Source: JAUZRW01 sp034437755
GTDB lineage: Bacteria; Chloroflexota; Anaerolineae; Aggregatilineales; Phototrophicaceae
DNA: 64,000 bases
Direction: 5' to 3'
NCBI GenBank assembly: GCA_034437755.1
Contig: DAOTTV010000003.1
Coordinates: 1 to 64,000, forward strand
The translations under genes and the position numbers were made by a program. Shown here one piece after another: positions 53,515 through 62,992 of the stretch; position 1 is the stretch's first letter; every line of letters starts with the position of its first letter. A model generated the notes under the pieces. It was not told the origin of the DNA. It did no database searches and saw only the letters and a list, made by a program, of their open reading frames with translations.

Positions 53515-54867
53515 TCATGTTTTATCACTGATGATCAACGTGGGCACAACAGATCCACCACCGGCAGTAACATTGAGCAGAGCCGACGGCGATAAACGTG
53601 TCAAAACACCGCCAACTGCATCACCACTAAAGATATACGGGTCAGCATCTACATAGCGTGGGCTAATATCTAGTTGACCATTGATCCACATCGGGAAATT
53701 CACTTCTGTGATGTTTACACGCTCTTGAATGACGTGTGGATGTATCAATGAGTTGTTGACAGCCGCTTCCCATGCCCCACTCGAAGCTGCCCAACCTAAC
53801 ACAACGCCTGAACCACCATAGTCGTCATTAGGCTTTAAAGCAAAGCGATCTTTGTGACGGTTCACGAAATCAATTAAATCCACTTCTTCGCCCTGATACA
53901 GCGTTTTACGCTCTTCAATAACCCGTGTCCAAGGGACAAACTTATGGATGGCTTCTAGTTGACTCTGATTGAATAATGAGGCGTTTCGCTCATCACTGAG
54001 GAATGCGAGGCTTGCTTTCTTCGCCATCATCTTCGCGCTGATCGAATTTGTGATATAAACTTTGCCGTCACGCATCGCACGAAGCACCGGGCTATCCATC
54101 CCCATGCTATCAATGAGTTCGCTGTAAAGAACGCGCTTGTATATCATGTCTATGCGGAAATTTTCATGCCATAGGCTACCATCACGATACTCTAGCAAGC
54201 GTGGATCTGCTAAGATTGATTTGTAACCCTGTTGCTCAAGATATTGGCGCGTGATTTCGTGTTCATTGAGGGTCGGCACTTCACGCCAATCGAGGATTGC
54301 GATATGCGGTTTTTCATGGTTACCGCCCCACGCACGATACCCATCCAGCAAGGCATTACAAAGCGTATCTAGCGAACGAATGGTTCGCACATTATAACGC
54401 TCTTGAAAGCGCTTAACCGGCTCTAGCTCATCGAACACTTCACACAGGACAGAATCATAACCAATGCCTGCGGGAGTTTCAGCATTGTATTCAACACATC
54501 TTAATGCTCGTTGTTCGGGAATATAAAATGTATCTAGACGCGAACTTGTCCATGGTGGTACACCAACACGATCATACGGGATGAGCGCCTCTTCATACTC
54601 ATCAAGATATAGTTGAGCGCGCAAATCAGCATTTGTCCGGCAAAGCTCATGCGCCCGAGCAAAGGCTGACAACAATCGCTCGAGACCGGTTTTCATGAAT
54701 GACCAGTCGGCTTCTGTATAAAGATGCGGGCGCAAGACGACACATAATGGGCGCGCGCCGAAGTAGAGGGATTTTTCTTCCAACTTCAGGCGCATCAGTC
54801 GGTCGGCTTCTTCAGCTACTTCATCAGTCAGCAAGCTGTGATAATACTCGATCGCGTCTTTCAACAT
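53515..54867 (-). CDS. Circularly permuted ATP-grasp ligase
   Basis: The 450-residue protein has the metal-binding Glu-x-Asn motif in its N-terminal half (LRCVEYNAETPAGIGYDS near 120-138). The ATP-binding Lys segment lies late (FALKPNDDYGGSGVVLGW near 350), followed by VIQERV. This order is the mark of circularly permuted ATP-grasp proteins related to glutathionylspermidine-synthetase-like amidoligases. Such enzymes activate a carboxylate as acyl phosphate and join it to an amine. It is the last gene of a five-gene operon and starts 11 nt after the second ATP-grasp gene. Substrates are unknown. Confidence 0.8.
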   Translation of the reverse strand: MLKDAIEYYHSLLTDEVAEEADRLMRLKLEEKSLYFGARPLCVVLRPHLYTEADWSFMKTGLERLLSAFARAHELCRTNADLRAQLYLDEYEEALIPYDRVGVPPWTSSRLDTFYIPEQRALRCVEYNAETPAGIGYDSVLCEVFDELEPVKRFQERYNVRTIRSLDTLCNALLDGYRAWGGNHEKPHIAILDWREVPTLNEHEITRQYLEQQGYKSILADPRLLEYRDGSLWHENFRIDMIYKRVLYSELIDSMGMDSPVLRAMRDGKVYITNSISAKMMAKKASLAFLSDERNASLFNQSQLEAIHKFVPWTRVIEERKTLYQGEEVDLIDFVNRHKDRFALKPNDDYGGSGVVLGWAASSGAWEAAVNNSLIHPHVIQERVNITEVNFPMWINGQLDISPRYVDADPYIFSGDAVGGVLTRLSPSALLNVTAGGGSVVPTLIISDKT

Positions 54868-54878
54868 ATGTGTCTGCC

Positions 54879-55835
54879 CTACTCTTTATCTGCTTGGCGC
54901 ACAAGTTTACCCCAGTCATATCGACTGCGCGTTTCCTTGCGTGATTTTGCCAGATTAATCATATGATCTGCCATCTTAGTTACCATCCAGTCGAAGTGAT
55001 TTTGCCCCAGTGAATTGATGTCCATATCTGGCGCCGGATTCATGAAATCGATTGCGTACGGGATACCATCACGGACGGCGAACTCTACGGTATTCATGTC
55101 ATACCCGAAAGCCCGACAAATTGTCAATGAATCGTCGTAAATTCTCTGGTGCAAGTCCGGTGCAAATCCCGGCTCAGGAAAGTAATAACGTTCGTTGGGA
55201 TTATATTGCATCACGCGCACATCTTCTTGCGCGAGGCACATGCATCTTGCATAGCTCTCCCACTCGATAAATTCTTGCAAGATCATTGTCAGTAATCCGC
55301 TGTTATTGTACGCATCGAACAACTCGTCCATCGAATGCACAATATACACATCCCGCCAGCCACCACCGTGCGCGTCTTTTAGGACGACTGGAAAGCCACC
55401 TAGATAATCTACCAGCCCTTGCCAGTTAATCGGATACTCTAAGTTACGTAGGCTTTCATCGTGCTTGATACCGGGCACATATTCCTTGTTGGGTAATACG
55501 ACCGTGCGCGGTGCGGCAACGCCTAACTTTACAATCAGGGATGTGCCAAAATATTTATCATCAGCTGTCCACATGAATGGATCATTGACAACTTTAACCC
55601 CCTGGAGCGCCGCATTTTTCAAGTAAGAGCGATAATAAGGAACTTCGTGTGAAATCCGATCGACAATCACACGGTAGGGATTCGGTTCATTCATAGTTGT
55701 ACCACCGATCGTGACGTACTCCGCGATCACACCGGTTTTATCCGTACGTCGATTCACTTCGTCGATGAATGCCGGCGGCCATGACCACTCGCGCCCGACG
55801 AATAAACCAATACGCTTGGGGTGTTTATCTGCCAT
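54879..55835 (-). CDS. ATP-grasp ligase (RimK/D-Ala-D-Ala-ligase-like)
   Basis: The 318-residue protein has a normal ATP-grasp order. An N-terminal preATP-grasp region (KRIGLFVGREWSWPPAFIDE) is followed by the ATP Lys and glycine loop in PVVLKDAHGGGWRDVY, the hinge MILQEFIEW, and the metal site in AIDFMNPAPDMD, where Asp replaces the usual Glu. AAGGAG precedes the ATG. It is a likely carboxylate-amine ligase working with the permuted ligase immediately downstream. Confidence 0.82.
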   Translation of the reverse strand: MADKHPKRIGLFVGREWSWPPAFIDEVNRRTDKTGVIAEYVTIGGTTMNEPNPYRVIVDRISHEVPYYRSYLKNAALQGVKVVNDPFMWTADDKYFGTSLIVKLGVAAPRTVVLPNKEYVPGIKHDESLRNLEYPINWQGLVDYLGGFPVVLKDAHGGGWRDVYIVHSMDELFDAYNNSGLLTMILQEFIEWESYARCMCLAQEDVRVMQYNPNERYYFPEPGFAPDLHQRIYDDSLTICRAFGYDMNTVEFAVRDGIPYAIDFMNPAPDMDINSLGQNHFDWMVTKMADHMINLAKSRKETRSRYDWGKLVRQADKE

Positions 55836-55881
55836 TATGATGCTCCTTTTGTTTTGTCCGTGCCCTGTTCATGTATAATCC

Positions 55882-56601
55882 TCAGTCATGTCCGTCAATG
55901 TACATGTGTAGCATTTGCTCCCAGTACGGCCAATCGTGTGCCCATCCATCCCACTCGCGCAGAGCATTACCGATGCCTTTATCCCACAGGATGCGTGTCA
56001 TCTCCTGTGAGCTCCAGTGGAGACGGTCTGTCTTGCCAGTCGTCATGATGATGTCAAGATGTCGGATTTGTTCTAAGCGATGGTGATCGTGTTCGTTCGG
56101 GATGAACTCGACTGGATTATAGGCATATACCCAATCATCACTATAACCGCGTGTCATAAAGCGAATGTCATACACACCACTCATCCCGATGATGCGATCA
56201 ACTTCGTTCGGGTATTTCAAACCGAAGGACATTGCATGAAAGGCCCCGAAGCTCGCGCCGGTCGTTATCAAAAAAGGATTACCGTTACGATGGCGACTGA
56301 GGGGCAACACTTCATGCAGGAGATACATGAAGTACTGATGATGACGATAGGCGCGTCCGCCAGGATGTGCCCAGTACGCATACCAACTTTCAGCATCCAC
56401 ACTATCAACACAGTAAAATTGTAACCAACCTTGTTCAATATGATGAGCAAAAGAGTCGATGATACCTCGATCTTGCCACTCGTAGAAGCGTCCCTGTGAG
56501 GTTGGGAACACGAGTACACGCGCCCCAGCATGACCAAAGATCAACAATTCCATATTACGTTGCAACGCTGGGCTGAACCACTTATGATATTCGCGATGCA
56601 T
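55882..56601 (-). CDS. Alpha/beta-hydrolase esterase-like protein
   Basis: This 239-residue intracellular protein of the putative-esterase (Esterase D/YbbA-like) group has the nucleophile elbow TGASFGAF (Ser117), Asp192 in TTGKTDRLHW and His222 in WAHDWPYW, giving a full triad. The start HREYHKWFSPALQRNMEL is typical of the family, whose members may bind aryl or sugar esters. There is no signal peptide. It sits between the subtilase and the second ATP-grasp gene in the operon and may release or transfer an ester intermediate. Confidence 0.83.
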   Translation of the reverse strand: MHREYHKWFSPALQRNMELLIFGHAGARVLVFPTSQGRFYEWQDRGIIDSFAHHIEQGWLQFYCVDSVDAESWYAYWAHPGGRAYRHHQYFMYLLHEVLPLSRHRNGNPFLITTGASFGAFHAMSFGLKYPNEVDRIIGMSGVYDIRFMTRGYSDDWVYAYNPVEFIPNEHDHHRLEQIRHLDIIMTTGKTDRLHWSSQEMTRILWDKGIGNALREWDGWAHDWPYWEQMLHMYIDGHD

Positions 56602-56630
56602 GAAGATGACCTTTTCTCAGCGTCTGTCTA

Positions 56631-57779
56631 TTAAAAAAGCCGCGCAGTCTCGACTGCGTGGCGCGCATTAAGCACACCAGCGCCCTGTAATTCATCAGGG
56701 AAGCCCGGCAATGCTCGTGCCGTGTCCGTAAGAATATGGCATACTTGGTCAGGTGTCAATTTGGGGTTCGCTTCTAGCATCTGGGCAACAACGGATGCAA
56801 CAATTGGAACAGCTACAGATGTGCCATCTACATGTTGATGATGTGCGTCCACGAGTTTATGCTGGTTGATTTTATCTTGTAACTTTTGATACAGCTTATA
56901 ACTCATTGACAAAATCTCACTGTGCGAGAGATCAAGGTCTTGATAGCTAGCTTCGAGAATTGTCTGTAGATCTGTTCTTGTTTGGACGCGAAGCAATTGA
57001 GCCAACCAATGTGCTTCGGTTTCGACATCAGACTCCGGCAAAAGTGGTGCAATAACCCAGCTTGCCAAGCTGAGCACATCAGGCTTGGTAGTCGCATTAT
57101 ATGCTTGACCATAACTGTGATGATACAACGTCCATCTGGTGCGATCTGAATTGTTCTGATCGTCATACCCCCCCACGACTATGCCATGAGAAGCTGAGGC
57201 GGGTGGCAGTAATGGCGGTCGCCCACTATTGCCGGCGGCGATAACTACCACAATACCGATCTCATGTAATTTACGCACGATTCGATGCAACGGATGATCT
57301 GGATCATCGCTCGGGTAATCACCACCAACAGACACATTGACCACGCGTATTTGATGGCGATGACGGGTATCATATATCCACTGCAACCCGCGCAAAATAT
57401 CGGTTTCTTTTAGTCGAAAGTCTGGTGTACTGACCTTTATCAACACTAACTGACTATCGAAGGCAATCCCACGATATTTCCCGTTGGATGTTCGCCCGTC
57501 TCCAGCCGCAATGACACTCGTCATTTGCCCATGCCAGCTCATCACAGAGACATGATCAACGTGATCGTGTTCCGTGACATGATTGGTCGAGGCATCAATA
57601 TACGTCATAACGCGATCTGAAATATCAGGGTGCATCGAGAAGCCCGAGTCAACAAATGCAATCGTCACACCTTGACCAGTGTAATCACCTGTTGCCCCAA
57701 CACGCGCCGGTGTTGGTCTGAGGGTCACTTCTGATGATGAGTAGTTCGGATAATTTGACTTAAATGGTAAATCAAACAT
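56631..57779 (-). CDS. Cytoplasmic subtilisin-family protease (S8)
   Basis: The 382-residue protease has Asp44 (AFVDSGFSMHP), His83 (SWHGQMTSVIAAG), the oxyanion Asn in VIAAGNSG and Ser321 (DGTSVAVPIVAS). It has neither a signal peptide nor the usual inhibitor propeptide, so it should act inside the cell and mature without autocleavage. An insertion between the oxyanion and Ser regions is mostly helical. It lies within an operon of ATP-grasp ligases, which suggests it trims a peptide product or precursor. Confidence 0.9.
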   Translation of the reverse strand: MFDLPFKSNYPNYSSSEVTLRPTPARVGATGDYTGQGVTIAFVDSGFSMHPDISDRVMTYIDASTNHVTEHDHVDHVSVMSWHGQMTSVIAAGDGRTSNGKYRGIAFDSQLVLIKVSTPDFRLKETDILRGLQWIYDTRHRHQIRVVNVSVGGDYPSDDPDHPLHRIVRKLHEIGIVVVIAAGNSGRPPLLPPASASHGIVVGGYDDQNNSDRTRWTLYHHSYGQAYNATTKPDVLSLASWVIAPLLPESDVETEAHWLAQLLRVQTRTDLQTILEASYQDLDLSHSEILSMSYKLYQKLQDKINQHKLVDAHHQHVDGTSVAVPIVASVVAQMLEANPKLTPDQVCHILTDTARALPGFPDELQGAGVLNARHAVETARLF

Positions 57780-57785
57780 GATTGT

Positions 57786-58997
57786 CTATTCATTATAACC
57801 TGTACGTTGTGCGTCCATCGGTGGTGCTGATGTCGAGAAATCGTGTAAGAAACGCTGACGGTAATCTTTGACCAAACTCAACATGCGCTCATGATCGTCA
57901 GAGACCACAATCAAGCCAGCGTGATAGGGCTTATCAGCCCGCCAGACAATCTCTGGAGCATCATAAGCCTGTGTGTTAGGGCGCTCTTGGCGTGCGAGCG
58001 TCAGTACTAATCCGGCGAACGTCTGCTGTTGTGGCGGCAGTTGGTAAGACTCGCCGCGTAAAAGCGCCAGTTCTAGCCGTCCCCATTCTTGCCATAAGTT
58101 AATATCTGTTGCTTGTTCAATCGTATTGCTGATAAACGCACCACCCACTCGCGCCGCTATCTCTAAGAAGTAGAATTGTTGATCTTTATGAGCTTTGATG
58201 AACTCTGCGTGGGTGACACCATTGACCATTCCCAATGTCTGGGTCAAGGTTTTGTTAATCACGGTCAAGGCTTCGCCATCAACAGACTCTGCTGGAACTG
58301 TGTAAGTTGAGAAAACACCACCACCTTGATAAATATCGATCGGTGGCTCGGCGTATTTCTGGCGTGAGACAAATTGGATCTCGCCATCAACGACCAGCGA
58401 GTCAACGTGATAGACCTCACCAGGAAGAAATTCCTCTAACAAGTAATATGACTGACGATCACCGAGATCATCCAGTGTCCGCCATAGTTGCTCAGGTTCA
58501 TGTATCTTTCGGATACCCATTGCTCCGGCTTCTGTTCGCGGTTTCAGCATCCATGGTAGTTCGATACGCTTCATGAAATCGCGCAGGTCATCGTAGTTCA
58601 ACACATGCTGGAATGCCGGCACAGGGATTTTCGCTCGATCAGCGAGTTCACGCATGACGAGTTTATCGCGAAAGCGTCGTGATAATGTCACACCCATGCC
58701 GGGCAAACGCAGATGCTCACGCAACATGCTGACCAGCTCAACTTCGAACTCATCCAGTGGTAAAACTAAATCAATCTGTTGACCGCGACACATCCATGTC
58801 ACGGTATTGATGACATCTTGATAGCGCGCAAGGCTAGGAGTCAAAGTTAGATCATCAATCGCATCCCACGGCCATGCTTCGTCTTTCAATTCTTCCTCGA
58901 TCAATAACAAAACCTTCGCACCAGCCGCTTTGACTGCTTTGAGAATTTCATCACCTTTATGTGTGCTTGATATGAACAAAATTGTCTCTTTTGCCAT
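57786..58997 (-). CDS. ATP-grasp carboxylate-amine ligase
   Basis: This 403-residue protein of the CarB/PurK/LysX-like superfamily has KETILFISSTHKGDEI at the N-terminus. The ATP site shows MLKPRTEAGAMGIRKI and LLEEFLPGEVYHVDSLV, and the metal-binding FLEIAARVGG has the expected Glu. The C-terminal part resembles the biotin-carboxylase-C-like tail of such ligases. It is the first gene of the operon, with AAAAGGA upstream of its ATG. It is distinct in sequence from the other two ATP-grasp proteins, so it is not a recent duplicate. Confidence 0.87.
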   Translation of the reverse strand: MAKETILFISSTHKGDEILKAVKAAGAKVLLLIEEELKDEAWPWDAIDDLTLTPSLARYQDVINTVTWMCRGQQIDLVLPLDEFEVELVSMLREHLRLPGMGVTLSRRFRDKLVMRELADRAKIPVPAFQHVLNYDDLRDFMKRIELPWMLKPRTEAGAMGIRKIHEPEQLWRTLDDLGDRQSYYLLEEFLPGEVYHVDSLVVDGEIQFVSRQKYAEPPIDIYQGGGVFSTYTVPAESVDGEALTVINKTLTQTLGMVNGVTHAEFIKAHKDQQFYFLEIAARVGGAFISNTIEQATDINLWQEWGRLELALLRGESYQLPPQQQTFAGLVLTLARQERPNTQAYDAPEIVWRADKPYHAGLIVVSDDHERMLSLVKDYRQRFLHDFSTSAPPMDAQRTGYNE

Positions 58998-59051
58998 TTT
59001 GTCCTTTTCTGTTGCTGTTTGCGATCGTTAATTAAAAGGAGTATACCGTTA

Positions 59052-59080
59052 ACTATACCTATCTTCATGCTACGCAACAA
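59052..59080 (-). promoter_or_regulatory. Possible promoter of the ATP-grasp operon
   Basis: On the minus strand TTGTTG (59075-59080) and TATAGT (59052-59057) are 17 bp apart, about 50 nt before the first ATP-grasp start codon. The -10 is good and the -35 weak. Confidence 0.4.
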
Positions 59081-59189
59081 ATAGATCGACGATAATTGTC
59101 TATTCCTATGAAAAATGATAGTCTCTAGCATTGTATTTTACTGAATCCAAGGACAGAAATACTCATGATAAGTTCAAGAGAGGGAGTAA

Positions 59190-60344
59190 ATGCCTGATAA
59201 AATAGTGGTGGGTGGCGAATGGCGTGAGACAGACCACGTTCTGGATGTTACGCTTCCATACGATAGTACAGTTGTTGGGTCGGTTTATCTGGCTAGCCAG
59301 CAGGACATGGACGCTGCTGTGACCGCCGCACAAGTCGGTTTTAACCAGACCAGACAACTGCCAACTCATGAACGCACACGAATACTCGAGAAATTACATG
59401 ACTTGATGTACGTACACTTCGACGAGTTCATTCAATTAATGATATTAGAAGGTGGCAAAACGCGCCGGGTCGCGGTTGGCGAGATGACACGCGCACTGCA
59501 AACAATCAAAATATCAGCAGAAGAAGCGCGGCGCATTGAAGGGAATGTATTCTCTATCGACTGGACACCGACGGGAGATAATCGCCAGGGATTCACCAAA
59601 CGCGTGTCAATCGGGATTATCTTGGGCATCACACCTTTTAATTATCCCATCAATCTTGCTTGCCACAAGATAGGACCTGCGATTGCTTCTGGAAATGATG
59701 CTGATCTAAAGCTTGCTGTGGCACAAGCAGTTACAGGTAGTTTCACCAATGCGGGACAAAATTGCATCGCCGTATAGCGTATCTTTGTGCAAGACAATGT
59801 GTTTGAAGACTTTGAAGAACAGTTCGTCGCGGCTGTCGCTGGGCTAAGGGTTGGCGATCCACGACAAGACGCAGTCGATATCGGCCCGCTCATCACACAG
59901 CAAGATGCTGAACGGACTGAACGTTGGATACAACCTGCTATTGCCGAAGGGGCGACACTCAGATACGGTGGCAAGCGTAAGGGACAGTTCCTCGGTCCAA
60001 TCGTGTTAACCAATACAAGCGCGGAGATGCGCGTGAATTGTGAAGAAATCTTTGCGCCGGTTGTGACATTATCATCATACCGCACCTGGAACGAAGCGCT
60101 TGAGCGCGTCAATGATACACAGTACGGCTTGCAAGCAGGTATCTTCACCCGTGATATGGGACGCATTATGGATGCATGGGATCGTATTGAGATTGGCGGT
60201 TTACAGGTCAACAGTGCATCGACATTTCGGGTGGATCATATGCCATATGGTGGCATAAAAGCCTCAGGGTTCGGGCGCGAGGGCGTGCCTTACACCATCG
60301 AAGAAATGACAGACTTACGCCTGATGGTGATCAATACCGGATAA
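59190..60344 (+). pseudogene. Aldehyde dehydrogenase pseudogene (internal deletion and in-frame stop)
   Basis: The reading frame is that of an NAD(P)-dependent aldehyde dehydrogenase (about 475 residues). The 5' part is intact through ILGITPFNYPINLACHK and PAIASGN. The text then jumps straight to DADLKLAVAQAVTGSFTNAGQNC, skipping roughly 90-100 residues that normally hold NAD contacts and the catalytic Glu (ELGG). Shortly after the catalytic Cys a TAG at 59775-59777 replaces the Gln codon expected in CIAVQRIFVQ. The same frame continues normally from 59778 to 60344 and keeps EEIFAPVVTLSSY and the C-terminus. A good ribosome-binding site (GAGGGAG) remains. Two independent lesions indicate decay. 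Confidence 0.85.
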
Positions 60345-60383
60345 ATTTTAGCGAATACATTGAGCGTTCAGGAGTACGATGAC

Positions 60384-61580
60384 ATGGTTTTTACCTCAAT
60401 ACTGGGGGCAAATAATCGCAATTTGAAATCGCACAATGTCAGTGCTATTCTGCTAACATTGCTCAACAAGCAAACCATATCGCGCGCGCATCTCGCTCAA
60501 ACGCTCGGTGTATCCAATGCGACTATCAGCAATCTCATCAACGATCTGTCCGATCAAGGTTTAGTCGAAGATAGTGGTATTGTCCTCAACGAAGGCAATG
60601 TTGGTCGTCCCCAGCGCGAAATCCAACTGGTCGCTCATGCGCGATATGCAATCGGTGTCCACTTCGATGTTGGCACCGTCTACATCGGGATCACAAACTT
60701 AGCTGGTGATATTATCGTTGAAACGCATTTTAATCACGGGCGGGATGCCAATTGGCAAACAGTGCTTGATCAGGTGATTAATCATGTTAGTGCTCTGATT
60801 GCCGAAGCACCTGTTCGATCACAAGATATTGTCGGCATCGGCGTAGGCGCATCAGGATTAGTGAATGTGCAGACCGGTGTCAATGTCATCGCACCTAATT
60901 TATACTGGTATCACGTACCAATCGCCGATTATTTGCAGGAACGATTGGATATACCGACGATGGTCGATAATAATGTACGGGCAATGGCACTGGGCGAAGC
61001 GATGTTCGGCATTGGCTCTAATGTCCATGCGATGGCATTCATATACGGTCGCGTCGGTGTCGGCGCGGGTCTAGTCGTCCGCGGTCAATTGTTTCGGGGT
61101 GCGGGTGCCGGTGCAGGCGAGATTGGTCATACAATGCTCATGCTCGCCAACGCTACGCATGAACCAGCCCCGCAGCCGCTTGAGCAGCTCGTATCTGAGT
61201 CCGCTATTCTCGCGCTTGCCCATCATGCCAAGCAGAACCCCACTTTGACTTTAGCAGATGTGTTCAACATGGCACGCGCTGATGATCCAGAGATGTTAGC
61301 GATTATCGCTGACCAAGCATTTTATATCGGGATCGCATCCGCAAATCTCATCAACATCTTCAATCCCGAAATGATTATTCTGGGTGGCATTTTTCATGAT
61401 GCACAAGATATGATGTTACCAAAGATTGAACAGACTATGCGTGATTACGCATTCGCTGATCTCGGTACAGGTGTGGAACTAGCTGTGACGAGCTTCGGGA
61501 AGAAAGCCGGCATGATTGGCTCTGCGGCTCTTGCTCTGGATGTTTTCTTCTATCGACCCGAACAACAATTGAGGATATAA
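60384..61580 (+). CDS. ROK-family transcriptional regulator/sugar kinase homologue
   Basis: This protein of about 398 residues has an N-terminal winged helix (RAHLAQTLGVSNATISNLIND) fused to a ROK domain (IVGIGVGASGLVNVQTG, VDNNVRAMALGEAMFG, and the glycine-rich GAGAGAGEIGH). The zinc-binding cysteine cluster of many ROK proteins is not evident. The start at 60384 is preferred because AGGAG lies nine bases upstream. It probably represses the neighbouring sugar genes in response to a sugar or sugar phosphate. Confidence 0.9.
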   Translation: MVFTSILGANNRNLKSHNVSAILLTLLNKQTISRAHLAQTLGVSNATISNLINDLSDQGLVEDSGIVLNEGNVGRPQREIQLVAHARYAIGVHFDVGTVYIGITNLAGDIIVETHFNHGRDANWQTVLDQVINHVSALIAEAPVRSQDIVGIGVGASGLVNVQTGVNVIAPNLYWYHVPIADYLQERLDIPTMVDNNVRAMALGEAMFGIGSNVHAMAFIYGRVGVGAGLVVRGQLFRGAGAGAGEIGHTMLMLANATHEPAPQPLEQLVSESAILALAHHAKQNPTLTLADVFNMARADDPEMLAIIADQAFYIGIASANLINIFNPEMIILGGIFHDAQDMMLPKIEQTMRDYAFADLGTGVELAVTSFGKKAGMIGSAALALDVFFYRPEQQLRI

Positions 61581-61581
61581 C

Positions 61582-62910
61582 ATGGCGACGGTGGGATTTT
61601 TCCCGATTGCAAGACCGACATTTGATGTAGATTTGGCACGTTCAAAAGTACAGGCTGTCCAGATAAGTCTGAAACAACAATGCAATTTGATAACCCCACA
61701 AGCATTGATCATGAGCAAAGACGATGCCACATTGGCGCTCGATCAACTACTGAGCAATGATTTAGATGCGATTATCGTCTTACAGGCGACCTTCGCTGAC
61801 ACAACAATTGTCAAACACATCGCACAGGAACTCAAACGACCGATTTTGCTGTGGGCTTTACCAGAAGCGCATCAAGGGGGTCGCCTTCGCCTGAACTCTT
61901 TTTGTGGCGTTAACTTAGCCGCACATGCGCTGCACCGTGCTGGACTGAGCTATACATACGTTTATGCAGAGCCTGATGACAAAGACGCTCTCGCAAAAAT
62001 CGAACAATTCGTAAAGGCAAGTGTAGTCATCAAACGTCTAGTGACGACTCGTATCGGTTGTATCGGCGATCATCCACAAGGGTTTGAAACATGCCAGTAC
62101 AATGCCACGATGTTGCAGTCGCGTTTAGGAGTAGATGTCGTCACGATGCCGCTGAAACAACTTTTCGCACAAGCTCAAGATACAAAAGAAGCATCTATAA
62201 TCGATACTAAAAACGATCTACAGCAATCCTTATTCAACTTGGGTCAAGTTAAGTCAGATGAAGTTGATGGGACGGTCAAAACATTCGCGGCGTTACGACA
62301 GATCGCCCGCGAACAAGATGTACACGGTTTTGCAGTTCGATGCTGGCCAGAATTCTTCACAGAGATGGGATGTGCCGCATGTGGCGCAATGTCGATGATG
62401 TCCGATCGTCAAGTGCCGTGTAGTTGCGAGGCTGACGTTAACGGAACAATCACACAGATCATCCTGCAAGAACTAAGCGGCGAACCGGCATTCGGCAGTG
62501 ACATTGTCTCTTTTGACCTCGATAAGGATCAAGCGGTTGTATGGCATTGTGGTCTCGCACCGCTATCCATGGCAGATGCTCACTATCAACCGCAAGCCGC
62601 TTTACACTCCAATCGACAGAAAGCCCTATTGATGCAATTTCCGCTGAAATCAGGGCGCGTGACACTTGCACGCCTCAGTGAAGCAACCGGCGAGTTGAGG
62701 CTGGTCATCGGATCTGGTGAGATGCTCGAAGCTCCGCCAGCATTCACTGGTACATCAGGTACGCTACGCTTCGATCGTGGTGCCCGGAACACAATGGATA
62801 CGCTCATTGATCACGGTTTAGAGCACCATATATCGCTGACGTATGGCGACTACGTGGATGAATTACGGATGTTCGCCAAGCTTTGCCAATTGCCTACGTT
62901 ATTGCTCTAA
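61582..62910 (+). CDS. L-fucose/L-arabinose isomerase-like protein
   Basis: The 442-residue protein resembles the COG2407 FucI-like superfamily. It starts VGFFPIARPTFDVDLA, then has IIVLQATFADTTIV and PILLWALPEAHQGGRLRLNSFCG, with C-terminal FAVRCWPEFFTEMGCAACGAMS, CEADVNGTIT and DIVSFDLD. These place it among sugar isomerases that use a metal held by Glu/Asp. The start is one base after the ROK stop with GAGGA upstream, so both are cotranscribed. The sugar is not predicted. Confidence 0.83.
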   Translation: MATVGFFPIARPTFDVDLARSKVQAVQISLKQQCNLITPQALIMSKDDATLALDQLLSNDLDAIIVLQATFADTTIVKHIAQELKRPILLWALPEAHQGGRLRLNSFCGVNLAAHALHRAGLSYTYVYAEPDDKDALAKIEQFVKASVVIKRLVTTRIGCIGDHPQGFETCQYNATMLQSRLGVDVVTMPLKQLFAQAQDTKEASIIDTKNDLQQSLFNLGQVKSDEVDGTVKTFAALRQIAREQDVHGFAVRCWPEFFTEMGCAACGAMSMMSDRQVPCSCEADVNGTITQIILQELSGEPAFGSDIVSFDLDKDQAVVWHCGLAPLSMADAHYQPQAALHSNRQKALLMQFPLKSGRVTLARLSEATGELRLVIGSGEMLEAPPAFTGTSGTLRFDRGARNTMDTLIDHGLEHHISLTYGDYVDELRMFAKLCQLPTLLL

Positions 62911-62992
62911 TGGCTACAACATAAACAAAAGGAAATCGACGTTATCCACATTCAAACCACGCATACGATAAGTAGATCTGGCAACTCACACC

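Noticed and set aside
53509..59189. A hidden precursor-peptide gene in the ATP-grasp operon
   Set aside because: The gaps between genes are at most 46 nt, and the upstream region of about 190 nt holds no start codon with a convincing ribosome-binding site and peptide frame.
59775..59777. TAG in the aldehyde dehydrogenase as a recoded codon (pyrrolysine or read-through)
   Set aside because: The expected residue is an ordinary Gln (CAG to TAG), no recoding signal is visible, and the same gene also has a large catalytic deletion.
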